Assembly: GCA_963560245.1 (NCBI GenBank)
Contig: CAUWNS010000022.1
Coordinates: 1 to 30,546, forward strand
Reading direction: 5' to 3'
Source of the DNA: Pseudoruminococcus_B sp937901805
GTDB lineage: Bacteria; Bacillota; Clostridia; Oscillospirales; Ruminococcaceae
Length of the DNA stretch: 30,546 nucleotides
In this document: positions 25,376 through 30,546 of the stretch, piece after piece
Layout of the letters: each line of letters starts with the position of its first letter
Position numbering within the stretch: position 1 is the stretch's first letter
Program-made: the position numbers and the translations under genes
Notes under the pieces: generated by a model
What the model was told of the DNA's origin: nothing
Databases searched by the model: none
The model's input: the letters and a program-made list of their open reading frames with translations, nothing else

Positions 25376-25544
25376 AACCGTGAGCGGAAGGATTCGTCCG
25401 ACTGTAAACGGTAACCATCCAGAAAGCAAGCGTTCTGACTGACAAGGGATACCTGAAAGGAAAGACGGCTGAGATTTTAATCATTTGGCGAATATTGCCT
25501 ATGGGATTTTAAGCTGTACCCTTTCACAGGGGTATGGCTTTTTT
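25376..25544 (+). ncRNA. attenuator-type leader RNA, candidate riboswitch of unknown class
   Basis: The leader between the promoter and the TM1266-family gene has three parts. The 5' part folds locally: ACCGT (25377-25381) with ACGGT (25408-25412) enclosing a GGA-TTCG-TCC hairpin (25390-25399), then CAGAA (25420-25424) with TTCTG (25433-25437). The 3' part is an intrinsic terminator (25512-25544). An alternative antiterminator pairs GAAAGG and ACGGCT (25455-25460, 25465-25470) with CCTTTC and AGCTGT (25520-25525, 25512-25517). I do not recognise the consensus of any riboswitch or T-box in the 5' part. The ligand could be related to iron, a hydrogenase cofactor precursor or redox state; this is speculation. 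Confidence 0.6.
25512..25544 (+). terminator. regulated intrinsic terminator in the hyd leader
   Basis: AGCTGTACCC (25512-25521) pairs with GGGTATGGCT (25530-25539), two of the pairs being G-T, followed by a run of T to 25544. Its 5' arm is also the target of the antiterminator strand. Confidence 0.8.
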
Positions 25545-25597
25545 GCTGTCTAACAGGAGCTTCTGGTTACAGTCTTATTGGAAAGGAGGGAAGCGTT

Positions 25598-25855
25598 TTG
25601 GAAAAAAGGATTGCTTTGGTTGGCATTGTGGTGGAAAATCCGGAAGCCGCAGAAAAAATTAATGCCATTTTACATGAGTTTTCCTCCTGTATTGTCGGCA
25701 GGATGGGTATTCCTTATCGGGACAGAGGGGTCAGCATTATCTGCGTAGTTGTGGATGCACCGAATAATACAATCAGCGCCATGTCTGGAAAACTGGGCAT
25801 GATTGAGGGAATCAACGTCAAAACCGTGTATCAAAAGGCGGGCGAAACCATATGA
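25598..25855 (+). CDS. TM1266-family iron-only hydrogenase system regulator (ACT-like)
   Basis: This 85-residue protein belongs to the small ACT/NikR-C-like family found next to [FeFe]-hydrogenase maturation genes (TM1266 type). It begins EKRIALVGIVVE, contains IVGRMGIPYRDRGVSIICVVVDAP in the middle, and ends in a KLGMIEGINVKT strand-turn typical of ferredoxin-like ACT folds. It has no DNA-binding helix of its own. A ligand-sensing role is assumed from the fold and the neighbours; the ligand is unknown. The start is TTG 25598, eight bases after AAAGGAGG. Its stop overlaps the hydE start (ATGA). Confidence 0.88.
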   Translation: MEKRIALVGIVVENPEAAEKINAILHEFSSCIVGRMGIPYRDRGVSIICVVVDAPNNTISAMSGKLGMIEGINVKTVYQKAGETI

Positions 25856-26811
25856 ACCTTACCAAAGAGGAAATTGTCTCCCTGCTCGGTAAGAAAGATT
25901 TTCAGCAGGAATTTGCGGAAGCAGATCAAATCCGCCGGGAAAATGTTGGGGACAGGGTACAGATTCGCGCATTGCTGGAATTTTCCAACTATTGCCGCCG
26001 GAAGTGCCGTTACTGCGGGCTGAATTGCAGAAATTCCGCTTTGGAGCGCTTCCGGATGCAGCCGCAGGAGATTGTGGAAACCGCTTATGCTGCAAAGGAG
26101 GCCGGATACCGCACCATTGTCCTGCAATCTGGGGAGGATCCCTATTATACTCCGGAGATGATTGGGGAAATGGTGCAGAAAATCAAACTGTCCGGGATTG
26201 CGGTAACCCTTTCCTGCGGCGAGTTTGACGAGCAGACTTACCGGTATTTCAAAAAGTGCGGCGCCGACCGTTACCTACTCAAGCACGAGACATCCGATCT
26301 TGAATTATACCGATCCCTCCATCCGGATTCGGAGCTGAAAGAACGAGTAGACTGTCAGCGTTACATTAAGCGCGCAGGGCTAGAAACCGGGGGAGGCTTT
26401 ATGATCGGCCTGCCCGGGCAGACATTGGAGACGGTGGCGCAGGATCTGCTTTTGCTCAAAGAGATTGGCTGTGATATGGCGGGGATCGGCCCGTTTTTGC
26501 CTCACCCGGACACTTCGCTGGGAACTGCCTCGCATGGAAGCGCTGGACTTACCCTGCGAGCAGTCGCCATCGCGCGCATGCTGCTGCCAAAGTCGAACCT
26601 GCCGGCGACGACCGCGCTCGGCGTGCTCGATCCAAGCTGTAAAGATTTGGTATTCGCCTGCGGCGCGAATGTGGTGATGCAAAAGGTCACTCCAGCTAAG
26701 CTCAAACAGTTGTATCAAATTTATCCTGCAAACTTTCAGGAAACGGATATTGTAACGGGCAGAAAGCAGATTGAACAGGAAATCAGAGAGATTGGAAAAA
26801 TTCCATATTGA
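25852..26811 (+). CDS. hydE: [FeFe]-hydrogenase H-cluster maturase HydE (radical SAM)
   Basis: HydE is a radical SAM enzyme that acts on the HydG product during assembly of the dithiomethylamine-bridged diiron subcluster. The 319-residue protein has the radical SAM motif CRRKCRYC with Cys48, Cys52 and Cys55, then GLNCRNSALERFRM, and the conserved ETGGGFMIGLPGQT and LPATTALGVLDP of BioB-like HydE proteins. The second, non-essential CxxxxxxxCxxC cluster site of some HydE proteins is not evident. It overlaps the TM1266 gene by four bases, and hydG follows after 23 bases. Confidence 0.95.
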   Translation: MNLTKEEIVSLLGKKDFQQEFAEADQIRRENVGDRVQIRALLEFSNYCRRKCRYCGLNCRNSALERFRMQPQEIVETAYAAKEAGYRTIVLQSGEDPYYTPEMIGEMVQKIKLSGIAVTLSCGEFDEQTYRYFKKCGADRYLLKHETSDLELYRSLHPDSELKERVDCQRYIKRAGLETGGGFMIGLPGQTLETVAQDLLLLKEIGCDMAGIGPFLPHPDTSLGTASHGSAGLTLRAVAIARMLLPKSNLPATTALGVLDPSCKDLVFACGANVVMQKVTPAKLKQLYQIYPANFQETDIVTGRKQIEQEIREIGKIPY

Positions 26812-26834
26812 GAAAAGAAAGAAGACGAAAAGTT

Positions 26835-28247
26835 ATGTATGACAAATATTCTTTAAAAGCAACGGAATTTATCGATGATGCAGAAATTAAAGACACCATC
26901 GCATGGGCGGAAGAAAATAAGAATAATCTCGAACTGGTCAACCGGATTATTGATAAGACCGACGAATTAAAGGGGCTAACTCATCGGGAAGCCGCCCTTT
27001 TGCTGATGTGTGAGGATCCGGACGCTTTGCACCGTATTTTTGAGCAGGCAACAAAAATTAAACAGGAATTCTATGGAAACCGAATTGTTATGTTTGCCCC
27101 GTTGTATCTCTCTAACTACTGCGTCAATGGCTGTACTTACTGTCCCTACCATGCAAAGAACAAACATATTCCAAGAAAACAGCTTTCTCAGGAGGAAATC
27201 CGCCGGGAAGTCATTGCACTCCAGGATATGGGGCACAAACGTCTGGCTTTGGAAACAGGGGAAGACCCTGTCAACTGCCCCATTGAGTATGTGTTGGAGA
27301 GTATCAAGACCATCTACTCCATTAAACATAAAAACGGGGCGATCCGCCGCGTAAACGTAAACATTGCAGCGACAACCGTGGAAAATTACCGGAAACTCAA
27401 AGAGGCGGGGATCGGCACCTACATCCTGTTCCAGGAGACCTACAACAAAGAGCAGTATGAGCTGCTGCATCCCACAGGCCCAAAACACAACTATGATTAC
27501 CACACCGAAGCCATGGATCGCGCGATGGAAGGCGGCATTGATGACGTCGGCTGCGGCGTGTTGTTTGGCCTGAACCTCTACAAATATGACTTTGTCGGAC
27601 TGCTGATGCACGCAGAACATCTGGAAGCCGTCCACGGCGTCGGCCCGCACACCATCAGCGTACCGCGTCTGCGGGATGCGGATGATATCGACGCTTCTGA
27701 GTTCAAAAATGGGATTTCAGATGAACTGTTCCAGAAGATTGTCGCTATTCTGCGTGTCGCCGTGCCGTATACCGGCTTGATTGTCTCGACCAGGGAGTCC
27801 AAAAAGACCCGTGAGATGGTGATAAAATACGGCGTCTCCCAGATAAGCGGAGGCTCCCGCACCAGCGTTGGCGGCTACGCTGAGGAGGAAGAGGAGGATT
27901 CTTCTCAGTTTGAGGTGAGCGACAATCGTACGCTCGGCGAGGTAGTCAACTGGTTGCTCAAGCTCGGATATCTGCCGAGTTTCTGCACCGCCTGCTACCG
28001 CGAAGGCAGAACAGGTGATCGCTTTATGTCTCTGGTTAAAGCGGGGCAGATCAAAAACTGCTGTCTGCCAAACGCCCTGATGACGCTCAAGGAATTTGCA
28101 GAGGACTATGCAGACGAGGAGACAAAACAGCTTGCCCTGGATATGATTGCACGGGAAGCAAAGACCATCCCGAATGAAAAAGTGCGGGAGATTGTTTTCA
28201 AACATCTGCATGATATGGACGGCGGCATGAGAGATTTCCGCTTTTAA
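26835..28247 (+). CDS. hydG: [FeFe]-hydrogenase H-cluster maturase HydG (radical SAM tyrosine lyase)
   Basis: HydG cleaves tyrosine to p-cresol and provides CO and CN for an Fe(CO)2(CN) synthon. The 470-residue protein has the radical SAM motif CVNGCTYC (Cys96, Cys100, Cys103) followed by PYHAKNKHIPRKQLS, and the C-terminal auxiliary-cluster motif FCTACYREGRTGDRFM (Cys384, Cys387) with a further Cys pair in KNCCLPNA. This matches full HydG rather than ThiH. The start is ATG 26835 (MYDKYSLKATEF), which matches HydG N-termini; an in-frame TTG at 26808 overlaps the hydE stop and would add nine basic residues. Confidence 0.97.
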   Translation: MYDKYSLKATEFIDDAEIKDTIAWAEENKNNLELVNRIIDKTDELKGLTHREAALLLMCEDPDALHRIFEQATKIKQEFYGNRIVMFAPLYLSNYCVNGCTYCPYHAKNKHIPRKQLSQEEIRREVIALQDMGHKRLALETGEDPVNCPIEYVLESIKTIYSIKHKNGAIRRVNVNIAATTVENYRKLKEAGIGTYILFQETYNKEQYELLHPTGPKHNYDYHTEAMDRAMEGGIDDVGCGVLFGLNLYKYDFVGLLMHAEHLEAVHGVGPHTISVPRLRDADDIDASEFKNGISDELFQKIVAILRVAVPYTGLIVSTRESKKTREMVIKYGVSQISGGSRTSVGGYAEEEEEDSSQFEVSDNRTLGEVVNWLLKLGYLPSFCTACYREGRTGDRFMSLVKAGQIKNCCLPNALMTLKEFAEDYADEETKQLALDMIAREAKTIPNEKVREIVFKHLHDMDGGMRDFRF

Positions 28248-28261
28248 GAGGAGGGGTTGCA

Positions 28262-29449
28262 ATGAATACTACGCCGCAGGCAAACAGGCTTCATATTGCG
28301 CTGTATGGCAGGCGAAATGCAGGAAAATCCTCTTTGCTCAACGCCATTACAGGGCAGGAGATCGCCATTGTGTCAGACCATGCGGGCACTACGGCGGACC
28401 CGGTTTTCAAGGCGATGGAGATTCCGAGGATTGGTCCCTGCGTATTCATTGACACAGCGGGCTTTGACGACACTGGGGATCTGGGAAAATTGCGCGTACA
28501 AAAAACAGAACAGACCCTCTCCCGCGCGGATCTCGCATTGATCATATGTGTTTCCTCTGATCTCTCTTTGGAAAAGGAATGGGCAGACAAGCTGAAGGCT
28601 GCAAAGACCCCTTTCCTTGCGGTGATCAATAAAGCGGACGAGTTTGATGCGCCGGCACTTGCCGCCCATGTCAAAGAACAGCTTGGCAGAGAGCCGATTG
28701 TTGTCAGCAGCAAAACAAAATTGGGAATTGGGGAATTGTTGGAGGGAATCCTCCGCCAGATGCCCGAGGATTTCGGGAAGCAGAGCATTACCGGAAATCT
28801 TGCGCAGGAGGGGGATGTGGTGGTTCTTGTCATGCCTCAGGATTCCGAGGCGCCCAAGGGCCGACTGATTTTGCCGCAGGTACAGACAATCCGTGAAATG
28901 CTGGAAAAGGACTGTATCTCCATCAATACCACCCCCCAGAGCCTTTCACGGACACTGGAGATGCTCAAAGAACCGCCGAAGCTCATTATCACGGATTCCC
29001 AAGTATTTGGCGAGGTCTATCCCAAGGTGCCGGAGGGGACGCTGCTTACCTCATTTTCCGTCCTCTTTGCTGCATATAAGGGGGATATCGCCCTGTTCCG
29101 GAAAGGGGCAGACAAGCTGGATTCCCTGACGGAATCCTCCCGGGTGCTGATTGCAGAGGCATGCACCCATGCCCCGTTGACGGAGGATATCGGGCGGGTG
29201 AAAATCCCGGCCATGCTCAGAAAACGGATTGGGCCGGGAATTACCGTTGAACATGTCTCTGGAACGGATTTTCCACACGACCTGAGAGGGTATGATCTGG
29301 TTGTGCACTGCGGGGGCTGTATGTTCAACCGACGGTTCTTGCTTTCCCGCGCGGCTCTCGCACGGGCGCAGGGAGTTGCCATAACCAATTACGGGATCCT
29401 GATTGCCAAATTTACCGGTATTCTTGATAAAATTGTCCTGCCGGAATAA
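28262..29449 (+). CDS. hydF: [FeFe]-hydrogenase H-cluster maturation GTPase HydF
   Basis: HydF is the GTPase and Fe-S scaffold on which the diiron subcluster is completed and from which it is passed to the hydrogenase. The 395-residue protein has an N-terminal Era-like GTPase domain (G1 GRRNAGKSSLLNAI, G3 DTAGFDD, G4 NKAD), a middle dimerisation domain, and a C-terminal cluster site with ACTHAP and, about 50 residues later, HCGGC, the CxH...HCxxC pattern. The start is ATG 28262 after GAGGAGGGG, 14 bases past hydG. It is the last gene of the operon, which ends at the terminator 29455-29496. No hydrogenase structural gene is in the window. Confidence 0.96.
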   Translation: MNTTPQANRLHIALYGRRNAGKSSLLNAITGQEIAIVSDHAGTTADPVFKAMEIPRIGPCVFIDTAGFDDTGDLGKLRVQKTEQTLSRADLALIICVSSDLSLEKEWADKLKAAKTPFLAVINKADEFDAPALAAHVKEQLGREPIVVSSKTKLGIGELLEGILRQMPEDFGKQSITGNLAQEGDVVVLVMPQDSEAPKGRLILPQVQTIREMLEKDCISINTTPQSLSRTLEMLKEPPKLIITDSQVFGEVYPKVPEGTLLTSFSVLFAAYKGDIALFRKGADKLDSLTESSRVLIAEACTHAPLTEDIGRVKIPAMLRKRIGPGITVEHVSGTDFPHDLRGYDLVVHCGGCMFNRRFLLSRAALARAQGVAITNYGILIAKFTGILDKIVLPE

Positions 29450-29454
29450 AAACC

Positions 29455-29496
29455 CATCCCCATTCCTGAAAATTTTGGGAATGGGGATGTTTGTTT
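29455..29496 (+). terminator. terminator of the hyd maturation operon
   Basis: A perfect 12-base-pair stem (CATCCCCATTCC with GGAATGGGGATG) encloses an 11-base loop, followed by TTTGTTT. Confidence 0.9.
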
Positions 29497-29585
29497 ATGC
29501 AAAAATCCTCAGAAAGCGTTTATCTGCAAATAGTTCTGATTGACGGTGGATGTTTCGCGTTTTGGGCAGGCCTGAAGCATGTTCC

Positions 29586-29614
29586 TTGCGGCATGGTTTG
29601 CTTTATGCTAGAAT
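29586..29614 (+). promoter_or_regulatory. sigma-A promoter of the GNAT pseudogene
   Basis: TTGCGG (29586-29591), a 17-base spacer and TAGAAT (29609-29614). Confidence 0.55.
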
Positions 29615-29764
29615 GCCTGTAAAAGGACAGGTAGAAGACATCTGCTGTTTTATGAATTGGAAAAGGGTGGAGCTGTATATAATTTGCTGAAAAAGAGGAA
29701 AAACCGAATAGAAGAAACAGCCGACAGAAAAATCAAAACAATCTTGCGCCAAAGGGGGACTTGG

Positions 29765-30022
29765 ATGGAACCAATTATAGTCAGAACGGAAACAGAAAAG
29801 GATTTTTTGCTTGTGGAACAACTTACCAGGGCGGCATTTTGTTATCCCGAACGGATCAAACGGGAAAAATAGGCTGTCCTTATGAGCATTGGATGGTACA
29901 CGAGCTCAGAAAACGCGATGGTATTGATATCAGCCTGATCGTTGAATGGGACGAGCTTCTGGTCGGACATGTCATTGGCAGTAAGGCAGAGGTTCGTTTG
30001 CCGGACGGGTTTTGCCTTCGGG
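29765..30022 (+). pseudogene. GNAT acetyltransferase pseudogene: frameshifted and truncated
   Basis: The start at ATG 29765 follows AAAGGGGGA and reads IIVRTETEKDFLLVEQLTRA and so on to YPERIKREK, then meets TAG at 29870. The same protein continues in another frame as GCPYEHWMVHELRKRD...VGHVIGSKAEVRLPDG, the N-terminal half of a YhbS-like GNAT enzyme. The frames rejoin if one A is restored in the run of five A at about 29865-29869, so a one-base deletion explains the break. Homology then stops near 30022: the acetyl-CoA-binding second half is missing and AT-rich mobile-element DNA begins. A sequencing error could explain the frameshift but not the truncation. Confidence 0.75.
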
Positions 30023-30032
30023 ATCGAGTTTG

Positions 30033-30221
30033 TCAAGATGATTTCTGTAACTTTTCTAAATTTGATGATTTATCCGTCAAAAAGTCACCTAATACTTCGT
30101 GTTTGCATATTTCTTTAAACACCGTATCTAGAGGCTTTTTTGCACTTTCTGATTGCTTCACATTCACAATAAAAGTTGTTTTGCCTATGCGAGTTGAATA
30201 TAAAAAATGCTTTTCGTTCAT
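30033..30221 (-). CDS. tnpW: transposon-encoded protein TnpW
   Basis: This 62-residue protein begins MNEKHFLYSTRIGKTTFIVN and continues VKQSESAKKPLDTVFKEI, like the small TnpW proteins of Tn4451-type and related mobilisable or conjugative transposons (typical core: TRIGxTTYxVxVxFSxTSxET). The function of TnpW is unknown. The start is ATG 30221, ten bases after AAAGGAGG on the minus strand. Its stop is about 10 bases from where the GNAT homology ends, so it lies at the very edge of the element. Confidence 0.72.
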   Translation of the reverse strand: MNEKHFLYSTRIGKTTFIVNVKQSESAKKPLDTVFKEICKHEVLGDFLTDKSSNLEKLQKSS

Positions 30222-30372
30222 ATAGTTCGTTCCTCCTTTTTTTCAATTTTGATTGTTGGGCATTCATTTTAGAACTCCCATAAAAGTGATAAATTTCCTT
30301 GAACATATCAAGAAGTCATAAAGTTGCGAGTATAATCGAAGTAGCCAATACAGGACTTCCTTTTGTGTTTTA

Positions 30373-30412
30373 GACATAAGAAAAGCAGGAAGTCCGTTTC
30401 TGGCTTTCCTGC
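30373..30412 (-). terminator. terminator on the minus strand within the mobile element
   Basis: On the minus strand GCAGGAA (30412-30406) pairs with TTCCTGC (30391-30385) and is followed by TTTTCTTATG. The 3' arm, as GGACTTCC, can also pair with GGAAGTCC at 30360-30353. Confidence 0.5.
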
Positions 30413-30496
30413 TCACTGATACTACTTTAAGAGTAGCAATTATTTAATTGTTATTTGAGTACTACAAACTGGAATTTGTGGTTGTATTACTATTTT

Positions 30497-30546
30497 CTAT
30501 CGTATTCCCAAAAATTCAAAAAACTCTTCCAAAGATTCACTATCCT
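30497..30546 (-). CDS. C-terminal end of an unidentified minus-strand gene (partial)
   Basis: A minus-strand frame enters from the right edge and reads DSESLEEFFEFLGIR before TAG at 30499-30497. It is open over the whole visible part, is acidic and hydrophobic like a protein tail, and is followed by a terminator at 30412-30373. Too little is present to name it. Confidence 0.35.
   Translation of the reverse strand, partial: DSESLEEFFEFLGIR

Larger units (their letters stand above)
29450..29764 (+). other. intergenic region before the GNAT pseudogene
   Basis: These 315 bases hold the hydF terminator and the promoter at 29586-29614. No other gene is supported; the short open frame reaching back to 29657 joins the pseudogene frame but has no ribosome site of its own. 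Confidence 0.5.
30020..30546 (-). mobile_element. end of a Tn4451/conjugative-transposon-like element
   Basis: From about 30020 to the end of the window the DNA is visibly more AT-rich than the rest and carries a TnpW-type gene on the minus strand. It interrupts the GNAT gene, so this is probably one end of an integrated element that extends beyond the window. I cannot define a terminal repeat or exact target site. The identification rests on TnpW and the broken neighbour. Confidence 0.5.

Noticed and set aside
25440..25500. Possible TPP riboswitch (ACCTGA and CTGAGA both present in the hyd leader)
   Set aside because: The two words occur in the wrong order and spacing for the THI element, and the remaining conserved positions are absent.
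30115..30306. 63-codon minus-strand frame overlapping tnpW
   Set aside because: It runs out of frame through tnpW and has no ribosome site, whereas tnpW has a strong one and recognisable homology.

Overview
The window looks like a chromosomal segment of an anaerobic, spore-forming Firmicute (class Clostridia; Oscillospiraceae/Ruminococcaceae-like by gene content and roughly 50% GC). The reasons are the adjacent spoIVB and spo0A genes, a ferredoxin-dependent 2-oxoacid oxidoreductase operon, a complete [FeFe]-hydrogenase maturation set (hydE, hydG, hydF), AGGAGG-type ribosome binding sites, frequent TTG/GTG starts and a T-box in front of serS. No rRNA, tRNA or CRISPR array was seen.

Layout. 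155-1523 (+): GNAT acetyltransferase and SAM methyltransferase, probably one operon. 1561-4711 (-): a small SLOG-fold protein followed by a P2-type Ca2+-ATPase. 4866-7007 (+): spoIVB and spo0A, closed by a perfect terminator. 7221-8805 (-): serS with promoter, T-box leader (UCC specifier) and terminator. 9053-12564 (+): promoter, structured 5' UTR, a ParA/MinD-like P-loop NTPase and the four subunits of a 2-oxoacid:ferredoxin oxidoreductase. 12599-17837 (+): an ATP-grasp enzyme of the sugar-transfer class, then a response regulator, ABC ATPase, ABC permease and histidine kinase module, then a bacterial-PH-like membrane protein. 18023-21211 (+): a three-gene glycosylation cassette (polyprenyl-phosphate glycosyltransferase, GtrA-like flippase, GT-C membrane transferase). 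21486-23456: small or poorly known genes, including an esterase, an acidic small protein and a Cys/Asn/Gly-rich protein behind a sigma-K-like promoter. 23888-25297 (+): an orphan GHKL-type membrane kinase. 25341-29489 (+): promoter, attenuator-type leader RNA, a TM1266-family regulator, hydE, hydG and hydF. 29586-30546: a GNAT pseudogene (one-base deletion, then truncation) running into an AT-rich mobile-element remnant that encodes TnpW.

How the genes fit together. The 2-oxoacid oxidoreductase makes reduced ferredoxin from 2-oxoacids, and the hyd genes build the H-cluster of a hydrogenase that can discharge those electrons as H2. No hydrogenase structural gene lies in the window. The sporulation genes, the putative coat-like protein and the cell-envelope genes (two-component/ABC module, glycosylation cassette) fit a Gram-positive spore former.

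The most interesting signal is the 5' leader of the hydrogenase-maturation operon (about 25376-25544). It has a consensus promoter, a compact folded region, an intrinsic terminator, and a mutually exclusive antiterminator that can be drawn base by base. I do not recognise its aptamer-like part as a known riboswitch class.
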